Part shown: piece by piece, positions 1 through 13,800 of the stretch
How the letters are laid out: every line of letters begins with the position of its first letter
How positions within the stretch are numbered: position 1 is the stretch's first letter
Assembly: GCF_963924245.1 (NCBI RefSeq)
Contig: NC_086289.1
Coordinates: 16,041,835-16,105,834, forward strand
DNA length: 64,000 bases
DNA from: Chroicocephalus ridibundus
Lineage: Eukaryota; Chordata; Aves; Charadriiformes; Laridae
Direction of reading: 5' to 3'
Notes under the pieces: model-generated
Seen by the model: the letters and a program-made list of their open reading frames with translations, nothing else
The model's database searches: none
Told to the model about the DNA's origin: nothing
Translations under genes and position numbers: made by a program

Positions 1-1703
1 TAAAAATATTTGGCTTATTTTCCACAAATATTTTTATTGTGAAATCCTGTACAGATACTTCACATATTTTAAGTATTAGAAAAGTACAACTGCATTTTCA
101 GTGTGTTCATAAAATACCAGTGAACCGCAGGAGCACTACTACTGGTTACCTGGCACAGAGGTGAACTCTTTTATTATATTTAACCTGTCAGTTCAAATTT
201 GTGTTCTTTAAGACTATCTCAAAGGCGCTAATCTTTCCTAGGAGAGCCAGCAGTTTTGAGAGCAGGTTTGGAATCTCACTGGTATGGACAACAGCGTCAG
301 TCACACTGTGAGGTCTTTACTTCTGCAGGCTCTTACCTTTGCAGCAAACGTGTTGTTTTACTCCCCTGTCACCTTTGTCATCACATGCTCCTTGTCTTTT
401 TATTTAGCATAAAATACTACTTTGTCTCTATACCTGGTCTGAGATAATATTTCCCTTTACTTTTGATAGAGGACTTTTGGAAGCGGTTGGAATTACAGAT
501 CTGAGGCGAGAGCCCATGTTGTTCAGGCCAGAGTCCACAGCATTTCATGTTATTACCCTTTGCACGTAGTTCATGTGACTGCCGTGTTCGTTAATTTACT
601 ATGGGCTAGTTATGTAACCTTGCTTCATTAAACCTCCTGAAGTTGAGATGGCACAAACTTAAGAATGGCTTCTTCTTTTCATTTATTGTGAATTATAAAT
701 GAATTGCCAGTTCTTTCCTTCCCTTCTAGTCCCATGAAGATATGAACCTGAAATCAACTCGTACAGTAGAGGCCAAAAAAACAGATGTAGCCTAGATATT
801 ATGATAACTGAAACTGTAAAGGTTAACAAAACAAAACACTCCCTAAACCCAAAGCGCGGTTGTGTATACATTCCTGCAGTAGGCAAATACAGGTAACTTT
901 AATACAGCTTAAAATGGAAGTGGAGGGAGAGGGCCAGGAAAGAGATTGTTCTCCTAAGCAGGACCAAGGCATTAAACTGAAAGAAATGAGAGAAGGGGCA
1001 TGTGCCTGGGGGGCGAATCTGAGTGTTTATATTTCGTATTTTTGTAACCACTGTCTTCTAGTTTTTTGAGTTGTATTTAAAATGAGTAATTTATCCTGGC
1101 ATCTCTCACAATTTAATTATCCTAGTTAAAAACTTGTTTTGAAATATTGTTGAGATACCTCAGTTGCTTCCAATTGTAAGAGATAGGATGATTTTTAATC
1201 AATTGTAGGTGTTGTAAGCAGCTATTTAAGTTTATTTCACTTAAAAGTAGCTACTACTGAACCGTTTCACAAAAGGACCTGTTTGTTGCTAATGCTTGGT
1301 CATTTATTGCTTGGTTTGCATGAACACTGTGTAAGGGTAAGGAGAACTTTCTCTGTTTTGCCTTCGAGTTATTTCTTGGAACTGAAAGTAAAAGCCAAAG
1401 AACAAGTGCTAGATACAAGATTTGCAGCCAAATGTTTTAAAATATCTAAATCTTCTTTTTTATAGTGGGCTTTTATTTCCCATAATGTTATCAAATCTTA
1501 CAGGCTTCTGCTGCATTTACAACAAGAAAACAGGACAAAGTACAATGTTCTGGAGCTGTCAAAAAACAAGTTGTGATTTCAATAGATTCAGTTTTGTGTT
1601 GAGTACCTAACAAAGTTTTGAATTTAGTAAAATATTTAATGCCTAAGGAACTTTATTCATTTTGGAGTCAGGAAGATCTTACAAATATTGAATATCTTTG
1701 CAG
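1..1703 (+). other. LCOR: LCOR intron (3' part)
   Basis: This AT-rich stretch lies upstream of the first LCOR exon in the window. It ends in a splice acceptor (TTTGCAG) at 1697-1703. I see no coding exon, RNA gene or recognisable transposon in it; the short open frames are not convincing. It is read as the end of an intron whose upstream exon lies outside the window. Confidence 0.75.
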
Positions 1704-1836
1704 GAACACTTAGTCAGTCTGGATGAGCCAGCCTCGGAAGCTGGACAAGAAGCTCTGCTTAGACAAGAGCAAGCAAAAATCATTCGTTTTGAAAGGCAAG
1801 CGGAAGAGTTCCTCAATGCAGTCTTTTACAGAAAAG
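1704..1836 (+). CDS. LCOR: LCOR coding exon, N-terminal extension
   Basis: The 133-bp exon begins after TTTGCAG and ends before GTTGGT. It is open in one frame: 44 codons plus the first base of an aspartate codon completed by the next exon. The protein runs from EHLVSLDEPASEAG to EEFLNAVFYRK and looks like a helical, charged segment. The human protein is usually numbered from a methionine downstream (codon at 6394 here). This exon stays in frame with that methionine without a stop, giving at least 61 extra codons. It has no methionine of its own, so a longer start would lie upstream of the window. Related residues occur in the paralogue LCORL, by memory. It is either a coding N-terminal extension or a 5' leader that happens to be open; I favour coding. 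Confidence 0.85.
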
Positions 1837-4800
1837 GTTGGTTTTAATGAGGGGGGGAAATGGTATCTCTCACTGGTCTTTTTGCATGCAATACAAGTAT
1901 CAAAGATCTGACGTTCAAGTTGTCATTGTATGTTCAGTATTTTTCAGTTGTCTTCTTTATATATATTTATCAAGAGTAAAAATTGACTCTCAAATAATGT
2001 AGCATTGCAGCAGTGTGGGCTTGGGACAGAGGAAGAGAGTAGAACATATTTAACCCTAAAACAAATCTCTCGGTGAGAACACTGGCGTTTTGCACTTTTG
2101 GAGAAGTGACTCAGTTCTTACCCAGCAGAACTGCTCCCCTGAAACCAATCTTTATGTGAGTGGGCTATTTGAAGAAGGGGCAAATGGTAGTAGGTGGGTG
2201 CTTTTTTTAATTTTTTTTTTTTTATTTTAATGGGATGTGTACTAATGCAGTTTTTCTTAAAGGTCAGCAGTCTTCTCCCTATGGTCTGTGGTGATTACCC
2301 ACCCCCAGCAACCCACAGTATAAAGTGTTGTTGAAATAGTGCTAAGGGGGATATATGGAGAATTTGAAACGTGATCAGCAAAAGAATTTGAAAATCAGTA
2401 CCGTAGAATATGCTGAGAACAATAGCAGTAGCTCAGTGCTAGAAAATCCTCTAAATCTCTTCTGGAGAGTTATGTCAGTTAAACTGTGCTCTTAGGAAGG
2501 TACAAAATTCATTTCACTGTTTTCTACCAATCTGAGAAATGGGGAATCCAGAGGTTGCTTCCAAATGCATCCTGAATGAAAGTATATTGTACTTATCAGT
2601 CTAACCCATGTGTGAGAAAATCTGCCAAATCAGTAATTCCAACCTGTCTGCTGGGGGACAATGAGAGGCTTCAGTTTAACAAATCAGAAATTGCTGTAGC
2701 CAGTCCTCAGCCCTTCCTCCCAGTGACCAAAATATTTAAAGGTGTTTTAAGTAGATAACAGTATCTTAGCCTTTCTTTTATGACTCAAATGAATAAATAC
2801 AAACTAACATTATGATGTATTGCATAAAATACAGAAGCATGTAGGATGGTAGGAAGGACAGCTATTGCATTACTACTGATAGTTCAGATAATGCTTTTAT
2901 TCCAAGTCTTCCTTTTCAGTTGTGGTTGGGGGTTTTTTTCTTCTTTTTAGGTTAATGTTTCCTTTAGCTTTTTAATTTATCCCATCTCTCTTTAAATCCA
3001 GAAGGGATTTAAGAAAACAAAAATACAGAAAACACACTTTTTCCATATTACTTTTCTGGTGAGAGAAAAAATTCACTACTATCATTTCCAAATTGTTTAT
3101 TAAAGACTTCATCCCTTTAATATTGAGCGTAAATGTATGACCTCTGTGTGTGTCTTATTAGAAATGTATACTTTCCTAATTGTTGGAAAACTATTGGCAG
3201 ATATTGTAGTGTGTGAATGAGGGATTTAACACTCTGTCCATGGTCATATACATAGAATGAGTATAATGAAATCACTTCAGATGTCTAAGAATCTTTGAGT
3301 TTTTTTTAACATGCTCTTGCTTTCCTTCCTCTGGCAAAGCTGTGCTTGGTGCAAGAGTAATGAGGGAGGGGAAGAAGCCTGGCAGGAAGTCAGTTCTGAA
3401 TCCTTAATGCATCGTTGTCAAGTTTAGCTGTATTTAGATTGCTTGAAAGGTTATTCTAACTCATGCCTCTGCCATAAGATCCCCGGGCACTGTCATACCA
3501 AAGAGGACACAAAGAATGGCAGAACTCTGATGCTCCTACATCGTTTGGAGATGCTGGGCACTCCTGGCTTCATGCCAGCAATTAGTTGTTTTTTTTCTTT
3601 CCATCCTCACTGCCAGTAACATTTGAGACTGGTATTTTGTAGCCCAGGCAGATGAGAGAAAATGCAGATGTTCTGTGAACGGATGCCCGTTGCGTGTCAA
3701 GGATGTACACTCATGTACTTAACATACATAGGTAATTATCAGGATTGGAAAACTTTCTGAACAGGTTCATTGTCCATTAACCTTACGTACTTTCTTTCTG
3801 CTTTGTGCCTATGGCACTCTGACACAGTAATACTTCTTTCAAATATTCAAACTTTCCAGTGAAAGCAGAGTGGTAGTACATAGCTGTCCATTATCTTTAC
3901 CTTGGGGCAGGATAGGACCTTCTTTTGATGGTTTAATGAAATCATACCCTTTTTGTGTGATACTGCCCTTCTAAGATTTCAGTACAGATAAAATACACAA
4001 AAGCTATTAAGGTTTTAAAGCTCAGAGGCACTGCTTTGGACTATTTGTAGCTAATAAATGTTTGCTGTATTTTTATTCTCTGAGAATTGCTAAGTTTTAG
4101 TTAATTTTAGCTTATTTTTTTCAAAAAAACTGGACACCTGGAGTCAAAATAAACATCTGGTTGATTTCAAGTGATGCTGTAGAGGCACCAGCAAATATTT
4201 TCCATTTGCTTTTGAACAGCTTTAATCCTTGGCATTCAGGCTTTATATTAAACAAGGAGCCTTTAATGTGCTAGGTTACTACCCTTCTGCTTGCAAATTG
4301 AGTTTTGTGTCCTGAATTAGTGAGTTTATCTTGAGCAGCACTAGAAAGCTCTCAGTAGTCACTCTGTGCTGATTCTTTGAAGTTGTAGATTACAAAGATG
4401 CATGGCTGTAGGCATAGGTAATATTTTCTCCCTGAATTTGGAAATATGTTCAGCCGTGAGCATTACTGAGTTGTACATATGCACATGGGTGCACAGTAAA
4501 GGCATAATTCTTCTTCAGAAAACAAAAGTATCATAGAGCTCTGAATGCCTGCCAGCCCCACTTGTATATGCTACAAGCATGTGTCGAATAGTTGGTATCA
4601 GTGTGATAATGCCATCAGTTTGTGCCCTTATGGGCTTTCCTACAACCTTTCATATGTCCCTCAGCAGGTTATAGTAGAGAGGTTAGAAAAAGGAAGAAAA
4701 AGAAATGTCACCATAGCGGGGGAAAAAAAGCTTCCACACTTCTCCAGGCTTGTGTCCTTGTGGACCATTTGAGAAGAAAGTGAGAATGTAAATGTATCTA

Positions 4801-7800
4801 AATTTAAGTTTGGCTCCTCTGTTGGTGGCTTTTTCAAACCCTAGTGTCTTATCCTTAGCAACGATCAAACATCCTGTAGATTTTACAAGAAAATTATTAC
4901 CTATTTACATAGACGTCTTGAAAAGTGTACTGCTATTATACCCCTGAAAGAATATACATGGTGACAGTATAAGACCTTAGATTTAGAAGGCTGTGCTTAA
5001 CAGGAAGGAGTTTGGACTTGATAATTATTTAAAGCTCAATATGGTTTTTCATCAAGAAACCCAGTAGCTGCTGACTGCTGCTCTCTGGTTTCTGGGCAAC
5101 TCTGTGCTCAAACCTTCATGTCAGTCATCCTTTACAGATACGTAAAGCTGGTTTGTTGGATTGATGCATTTTTGTCAAAAATGGTGGCAAAAGGCAAATC
5201 TAATGCTGAAATGTCCCACAGAAGATTTTGCTAATGCTTCTAATAGTTCAATCTCAATAGATTACCTTTCAACCCGGGCAATTTTTTTTAAAGAGGAAGT
5301 AAACATTTTTCTATTGTTCCGTTTTGAGAGCTGCTTTTAAAGATTTGTTTGGTCTTCTACTGCACAATTTTCTCTGAATGTTTCTTCAGAAATAGAAAAT
5401 CAAACCTTTTTGAGCCATTTCTGGAGCTGTGTGGTTGTAGTGTGTTGTTTTGTGTTGATTTTATTTTTTTGGCCAGAGAACACAATCGGTTTTTGAGGTG
5501 CAGTGGCAGGACTTTAGCTTCTGTGATTTAGGCGTTACAGATTTGCTTTCACATAATTAATTACTACTGGTCTAAAATAGTGATTTTTGACAATATGTTT
5601 TTGGGCTGCCCACATCCCAAAATATCTTTGCATTTATACACTGTTTCATTTAAATAAACTGGAATGTCTACCTATTCTGTTTCACATTTCTTACTAATAG
5701 ATTTAGCAGCTGTTCTAGAAATAGAGTTTTCATGTGACGCATCTTGAGTTTTTGGATATGTGAAAGTTCTTTGGGTAATCCCCAGTGCTGCATTGGTTAT
5801 AATGATAGAAATGTCAAAAGGAATAGATAGAATGGGATGGAAGACACTTGAACGTTTGATCTTCACGTGAATTATTTTGAAGAATCAGAACAATAGGGCT
5901 TTATTTCTCAGTAAACTTGTAGGGGACTGCTGCAACTTTATTCTCCTTTCTTCCCTTCTGTAGCTGCAGGTAAGTTACTCAATTCTTCCACTGAATAACC
6001 TGTTCAGTTATTTAGGAATGAACTCCATTACTTGGTTCTTTCCTTCATGGGTCTAGCTCTCCTTTCTGTTTCCACACCTCTTAAAGGTCTGGTCGAATAT
6101 ACCTATATTTGAAAACAAAATATGAGATTGCATATTTTTCTTAGGGAACTTATTTTGGTAAGGTTATGCCAGAATTAGCAATGGTTCTTGTTCAGGTATT
6201 CTAAGACTAAAGTACATTTTCTGCAGAAACTATTTTATCTCTGGCTTTCATTTTTTTCCCTAGACTTTTTTTTTTGTAAATAAACAATGACTTAATATAA
6301 AAGCTGTTTTCCTTAAAGTAAAAAAAATTTCTAATATTTACAGACAGTCCTAGGGTCTCTGACCCCAATATTCCCCTAGTGGCCCGTGAGATCATGCAGC
6401 GAATGATCCGACAGTTTGCTGCTGAATATACCTCAAAAAATAGCTCTACTCAGGACTCCAGCCAGCCCAATAGCACAAAGAACCAAAGCCTGCTGAAAGC
6501 ATCTCTGGTCGCCTCCTCTCCCACGGCTGCAACTGCTCAGAACCCTGTGCTCAGCAAACTTCTCATGGCTGACCAAGACTCACCTCTGGACCTTACTGTC
6601 AGAAAGTCTCAGTCAGAACCTAGTGAACAAGGTAGGACTCTTCTCAGTGTCTTGCATCCTACAGCAATCCATTAATGGCATTCTTGTTGCAAAATCAGAC
6701 AACTAGAAGTTTGCACTTTTACGTAAAATGTAAAGTGGAAGAGCGGTAAATGTTTTTTTCAATAAAATAATGACTAGCTAGATGTGTCTGGGAGAGAAGA
6801 GACTTTTTGAAAGAATGTAGGCCCATAGACATGAGTGATTTTTCTGAAGAAGGGCAAAGGGGACGGACGTGCTCCAGACTCTGGGGACAAGTGTGCTGTT
6901 CCTGCTGCGAGCTGCAAGAAACAGTCTGCCAAAATAGACTGTACGCTTGCTGATAAGGCAAGTTCACATGGTCATGAAAACCATAACGTTGTCTCCTTTC
7001 TGAAGATCAGTACACAGTCTGACTGAAGGACCGATTTATTTTCTTTCTGGTCATAGCGAGAAAACAGTATCTTTTAAAAGTCTGTGAGAAATTGCTTTGT
7101 GAAGGCTATAAAAATGATACCAATGAACTGTACAAAACTTCCAGTTTTATGTGTTTGGAAGAAATGTCTCTCTACTAACTTAAAAATAGACTTGTTCTGC
7201 AGAGCACAGATTGAATAACTTGTAACACTGTTGCAGAGCTTGTTTTAATTTGAAAACCTTGCTTTCTATCAAAAATGTTTTTTAACAAGCAAATTCTGTG
7301 AGAGATTATAGTATGTGAATGATTGGGGTTTTTTTCTGAAACTGTTGAATAGAGGTTATCATAAGTGTATCCTACTGATAGGATTAAAATTAGCCCCTTT
7401 ACCCTTCTTTAGAAACGTGTTAGTGTCTGAAATCATTCTATCAAATACAAAGTAGGCTGTCCATCCTCAAGTGGAAAAGGTGCCTTTAAAAAAATATTAA
7501 AAAAGCCTTTTGCTCTCTAGTATAGAATTGTAGGTATCCCTTTATTCTTTGAACTTACATTTCCAAAGCTTTCTGTAAAAAGGTTAATTTTATGTGGCCC
7601 AACGATAGGCAGCTTTGGCATCTGGACACTTACTGCACTTAGAGCACTTATTGAAAGTTGTCACCACACTTCAGTGACAAAACTGCAGCGCAAGGTTGTA
7701 GGGTTTCTTTCTTGAACTGAGGACTTGTACATTCAGCTGACAGGCATTTGTTTCTAGCTAATTTTATTATAGCTGTATTTCACAGGTGTCTTTTGCGTAT

Positions 7801-10800
7801 GTGTTTAGAAATGTTAGACTGTTCTCATTGTGAAGCTTTTCGCTGAAAGAGGGAGAGAATCAGTTTTGCTTCTGCTTTTTCTTTAATTAGAGGATTGTGT
7901 GGTGAAGAAGAAAGCATGTACAGCAACCATTCTTTAGTTACCATGTGACAAAAAAGCTGTAAGATAATTTATAATGTTCATAATACTTGTTATGGAATTA
8001 GAACATGTGCATATTAACTTATACAGTAATCTGTTTGCTGATGTAATTATTTTTTTCCAATTTATATTTAATGTAATTGGTAAGAGGTTTTGCCAAACTT
8101 GTTAATGAGAGATTTAAGAGGCTGCCATGAAAGACTGCTAGTGCTGTTTTGTGTTATATTTCTCTTCTAGCGGGTTGAGGGGAACCCAGCTAGTTTGTAA
8201 ACTTCTCCATGGGGTATGAGGCTAGAGCCCTACTTGCCCTCAGAGACTTCTAGGTCGTAATGACCCTTCTGACGGAGGAAGCGTGGATGCAAATGCCTCT
8301 GGCAGCAGCCTGTGCTGAGTTCAGAGCAGCCTCTTGAAAAGGAGCTGCTACTTGATCCAGCCTCCGTATCTTGTGGCTGTCTAAGTGTTTTTCAAAAGGA
8401 AAATTGAATTGTCTGCTTGCTTAAGTTTGGGTTATGGTGTGTTCCCAAATGCAGTGGGTGGAACAGCTTTCCATAAGTTAATTCTAGTTCACTGTTTATC
8501 ATGTTTTTTTCTCCATATGTCAAAAGAGAACTTTAAGCAATCTGAAAGCCATCTTACATTGTTCTTGTGCTGGGTGGTATTTACTTGATTAGATGGAATG
8601 AGTGAGGAGCTCTGAAATGTCTCTAGTTTACCTTGCCAACAAGTTTCATTTATCTTTGCCTCATAAATTCCTTGTTTCAAAGTTTTCAGATGGCTGTGCT
8701 GCTTCTATGACCATGTTGCCCTTATTAAAATGACCAGAATTTCAAGTTGTTTCAGTGCAGTAGGAGCTGGTCATTTCTTTACATAATTTCTAGCAAAAAG
8801 CGCTTCCTTTTCTGTTGCCTAGAAATGCGGAGTTTACGTAAGGGCTTACAGAGGAGCATGGGTGAGCGTGAGGAAGTGCCATTAGTGAGAATGGAAGAAG
8901 CAGTCTAGCAGGAAAAACAATTTGCTGTATGGAAGAAGAGAGGGACTAAAATCGCACAATAGAGAGGGGAAAGGCAGCAGCTTTGCCAGTAGGGACCCAT
9001 TGCAGAGATGGAAAAAAAAGATGAAGCTAGCGGCCAGGTGAGGAGTCATCCCAAATCTATGTGTGTATGTTCATTTGAAAGTGAGTTTCCACTATGAAAT
9101 TCTCAATTGTCCTGCAAAGATTTGGATTAAAAAAAGTAATCCAAATACTGGCTTAAAGCCTCCCTTTAAGGGGGGGGAAGTATCTCAGGAATTTGAAGAT
9201 TGTCTCATTTTTGAACTGCTGAGGGTTAGTTATGCAATGGGCTGTGTTGTATCCTGAACTGTCATTTGTAGGTCATCTTTTATTCTCTGGCTCTTGTAAC
9301 TGATGCACTTTTAGTTTGCCAAATTTTGTTGTGACTGAGAACTACATTGAAGCCACTTGTAAGCCAAATTGCAAACAAATCCAAGCCTTAGTTTGTTTAA
9401 AAATAAAATAAAATAGAAAATGCTGTGTGCTAAATATGACTTTAGCCCAAAAGACTTGTTTTGTCAAGGGACAACATGGCTGATTGTGTTTCTTCAAACA
9501 CTGAAGTCATTCTTTTGTCTCTACAGACGGTGTGCTTGATTTATCCACTAAGAAGAGTCCTTGTGCCGGCAGCACCTCTCTGAGTCATTCTCCAGGGTGC
9601 TCTAGTACTCCGGGAAATGGGTAAGAGAAAGCAACTTACTATGACCTTCTAAAACTGTTTTGTACTAAAAAAATGTGTGCTTACCTCCTGTTAATTTTAA
9701 CTTACTTTTGGTGTTAACCCTTTGGAGTAAAGTGTTTTTCAACTTTGTACCTTTGGCAAATACCTTCACCCCACCTGCCAAATAAGAATTGTTGCAACTG
9801 AGACAGGTTTAACTTGCAGTTAAGAACTCTAATATCTGTTATTTTGGCCAATTTAATATATAGCCAAAGATCTTTCCATTATTGCTTCTTGGGTTTAGTG
9901 ATAAGTGATGTCCATGGAGATGCAAGTTCAGTTAAATGTATGAAGAGTCTTAGAGGCTTTGCAATATAATTTAGACTTCATTTCACTTAGGGGAAAGTTA
10001 GCTAACAGGAAGGTTTATTTTAGGGGTAGCAATGACTTGGGTGATGAACCAAACTGAATTAGATTTGAATCACTGCATGCTCTTTGTTAATATTTCCTAC
10101 CATAAACCACAACAAGAAAAGCATCTGGAGGAGGGAGTCTGGTAGTTCAGAAAACTTTAAATATGGCTTTTTGGATTTGTGATTGTACTGTAGCACCGAA
10201 CAAGATGTTGTTTCTTTTTTTAAAAAAAATGTAAAGTATGTGGTGTACTACTCTTGCCTCAAGGTGTGAAAGAATGTTATATCAAAAAACTGCTTTTAGG
10301 TTTCATATTTCTAATGGTCACTGTTTGCATACATTTAGAAATCCTTTATTCTTAGTTAGGATTGAGTTAATTGTACTGGAGAGCCTGAGTGGGAGTAAGA
10401 GGGATTTTGGGTGTTGATGGGAGAATTTATCTTGAAGCTACTGAGTGCAAGTAATTTTTTCAGTGAAGTACAAAAACAGTATATGGTTTAATCTGCTATT
10501 GAATTGCTGGATTTAGCTTTACAACAGCCTTTGAAAAACTGGAAATTTTAAACTAACAACCCACCACCACCACCACCAATCCCACGTACTGCTAAGAACT
10601 GTTTTAACTTTTGCATTTCTCTTTGGAAAAATATTACTCTCTCAGATTTCTCCCTTCAAGATTACTTTCTCCATTTAGTATTTCTATTCTTGTTTAAAAG
10701 TTAGTCTAAACACTTTTTCACAATTCTTTAGCATAAACCTCCCCACCAGCTCTTCTCTTTCAATTCTGGACAGGTTATTTCCATCTTTATTTTCCTAGGA

Positions 10801-13800
10801 AGGCAGCCGAAGCCACCAGGGCTGTGTATTGTTTGTTCCCTTGTTTATGTATCAAGTGAGGGCCAAAGTCCAACACACAGGGATGACAGGGCCAGCATCT
10901 GGCACTGTCTTGATGGTCAAGAGAGGATGTGGCATACTGGCACCTGTGGTTACTTGCACAGGTGTGTGGTATGTGAGGGTGACTGCAGTCTGTTTAGCAT
11001 CAATGAAATCAGATGTGACCCCGTGTCCTAGTTAGCTGCCAATATGACCATCATTTAGGCGCAGAATCACTGGTGCGCATTCTGATGCTGATACATGCTG
11101 TAGAAGGGGCAGAGAACGCACATTGCTCGAGAGAGTTCTCTGGAATAGCAAACTTCCATTCATTTCTCTGGATTTTGTTCTGAAACCTTGTTGACTCTTG
11201 TTACCCGCTTCAACTCTGACCTATTGCATCCTGGAGAGAAGCTAGCAGCATACGTATCGAGCACTGTATGTTACGTGCCAGGTCCTTTCAGTGGTTGTCT
11301 TTTCTCAAAAAATTTAGGGTTTTTTTTTAATCCCAATGTGATGCTAAAAAGAATCATGTAGCTTTTCAGCAGTACGTATCCTATCCTTAAATAACGCTGA
11401 CTTAGCTGGAGGGGTTCACACCAGTATAGTGTCCCAGAGCATTAAAATAGAATTGCTTACTAGTCTCTTCATTAATCTGTATGTTGAAAGTGGAAAAGTT
11501 TGGGGGTGGATTTTGAAACTAGTGTGACTTAGTAACTACAGGGGGCTAAGCAAGGAAAATATTAAAATACATGTGTTTATCTGCAGTAGTAGTACTTTCT
11601 GTCATAGAAAGAATACTTGTGACAAAAGGAAAATGGTAAAAATGCATACCGCTTTTTCTGCTATTAACTGTTCATCTGGATGACAGTTGGAACTTAGATC
11701 TCTTTTTCCTAGCCATGCTGTGTATTGAATGAGAATCAGGGACATGTATACATGCAATTAGTTGTTGAGAGCGCGATTTGGTAAGTCTAGTGTAATGCAG
11801 TGCTTTCCTATTTGGTGTTTAATGAAAGTCAAGCAAATACCTTTGAGGCCTGCTAAGCATTTTTTTTTTTTTTTTTTTCATCCTGAGCAGCAATTCTTCA
11901 CTCTGATGTAAGCGAACATCATCCAAGGTTTCCACCTATGTAGATACTGCAGGTGGCAGTCATATTTGCATGTTGAATATGTTGCACTTTGGCTTACTCT
12001 TTTATTACTGTACTTGTTTAGTGGTAACGTCACACCAGTAACACAGTTGTGTGTAGATCTATGGCGATTGATTACTACTTTTGTAATTAAGGTGCTATTT
12101 TCAGACGCTTGCGCGAAGTCTTTTCTACTCCGAGAATTTGTGAACCCAACCAGAGACCAGCCAACAGGTTTCATTTTTCTTTGCCCAAAAAGCTTCTCTT
12201 TTTTTGTGAACAAGTTTTAAAACTGACTGATGCTGAGACTTAAAAAAAAAAAAAATTAAAATAAAATAAATAAATAAAAAAAAAAAAAACAAATTTAGAG
12301 AAAAATAAATAACACAAAAAGTGATGTTACCCAAGCAAGGCCTTCTAATAAAGGAGTGGCCCCCTCACCCATCCCTCCCTACCTGTGCAAGTCCTGCTCA
12401 CATCAGTTTCCTTCCATCCAATTAGGCGACCTGGGAGACCCAGCCAGCACCATCCGGAGGGACTACAGAGTGGTGATGGGGTACCTCCAAGAAGCTTGCA
12501 GGATGGAACCAGGGAAGGTTATGGCCACTCCACATCTCTTAAAGTACCGCTGGCTCGATCACTCCAGATTAGTGAAGAACTGCTGAGCAGAAACCAGTTT
12601 TCTACAGCTGCCAGCCATGGGCCATCTGGACTACAGAATCATGGACAGCACTTAATATTATCCAGGGAGGCTTCTTGGGCAAAACCACACTACGAATTCA
12701 ATTTCAGCCGCATGAAATTCAGGGGAAATGGTGCACTCAGCAACATCAGTGACCTTCCTTTTCTTACAGAAAACTCTGCCTTTCACAAAATGGCACTTCA
12801 AACTAAACAGGATGGGAAAAAGGACGTGAGCCATTCGTCTCCTGTGGATTTAAAGATACCACAAGTTCGAGGCATGGACCTTTCATGGGAGTCCCGCACT
12901 GGTGACCAGTACAGCTATAGCTCTTTGGTAATGGGTTCACAAACGGAGAGCGCGCTTAGCAAAAAGTTAAGGGCTATCCTTCCAAAACAAAACAGGAGAA
13001 GTTTGCTGGATGCTGGACCAGATTCCTGGGGCTCAGATGCTGAGCAGTCTACCTCTGGACAGCCATATCCCACCTCAGATCAAGAGGGAGATCCTGGCTC
13101 CAAGCAACCTAGGAAGAAAAGAGGGAGATACAGACAGTACAACAGCGAGATACTGGAGGAAGCAATCTCTGTGGTTATGAGCGGGAAAATGAGTGTTTCC
13201 AAAGCTCAGAGTATTTATGGGATCCCCCACAGTACACTGGAGTACAAAGTTAAAGAGAGGCTGGGCACTTTGAAAAACCCTCCAAAGAAAAAAATGAAAT
13301 TAATGAGGTCGGAGGGGCAGGATGTTTCAGTAAAGATTGAATTAGATCCCCAGGGAGAAGCAGCACAAAGTGCGAATGAATTGAAAGATGAATAGGGATG
13401 TCGTAGAGTGCCAATTACTTTGCAAACTGGGTGAGCACTACTGCATAGTTCAACCACCACCGAGCGCACCTGATTCTCCTATTTACTGCAATGCTCTTTC
13501 CTTTGCAGTTTAGCACAGACTTGTGTGGACACAGGTGAAAGGTGTGCTCTGAATGTCACATTTGTAAATTTTTCTAGCCTGGTATGGCGCAGTTTCCCTC
13601 CTTCACCTGCCCACTACCCCCTTTTTTCTTTTTCTTTTCTTTTTTTTTTTTTTCTTTTCGTTTTTCTTTTGCCTTTTGCATGTTTCTCTGTAATAGAGAG
13701 TTGAGTTACCTCACAAAGAATGCAGATCTGTGGAAGTGGACATCTTGCCTGTAGGGCCTGCTTGAACTTCTGGTGTTGGATTTTTCATGTCTGCCTTTAT

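Larger units (their letters stand above)
9621..12425 (+). other. LCOR: LCOR intron before the short-isoform terminal exon
   Basis: This 2.8-kb intron contains a short CCA repeat at 10558-10578, a T tract at 11862-11878 and an A-rich tract at 12242-12312. A patch at about 10800-11150 is closer to balanced composition and holds a 68-codon open frame, but no family is recognisable. The last 60 bp before the acceptor CCAATTAG are pyrimidine-rich. Confidence 0.75.

Noticed and set aside
11878..12220. Overlapping 111-codon minus and 84-codon plus frames near the A/T tracts
   Set aside because: They are mutually antisense, without any domain, and lie within an intron next to simple sequence.
6344..13395. 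Assignment of the plus-strand gene to the paralogue LCORL
   Set aside because: The residues around the start methionine, NR box and CtBP motifs follow LCOR, the short isoform is exactly 433 residues, and the neighbour is SLIT1, as for LCOR.
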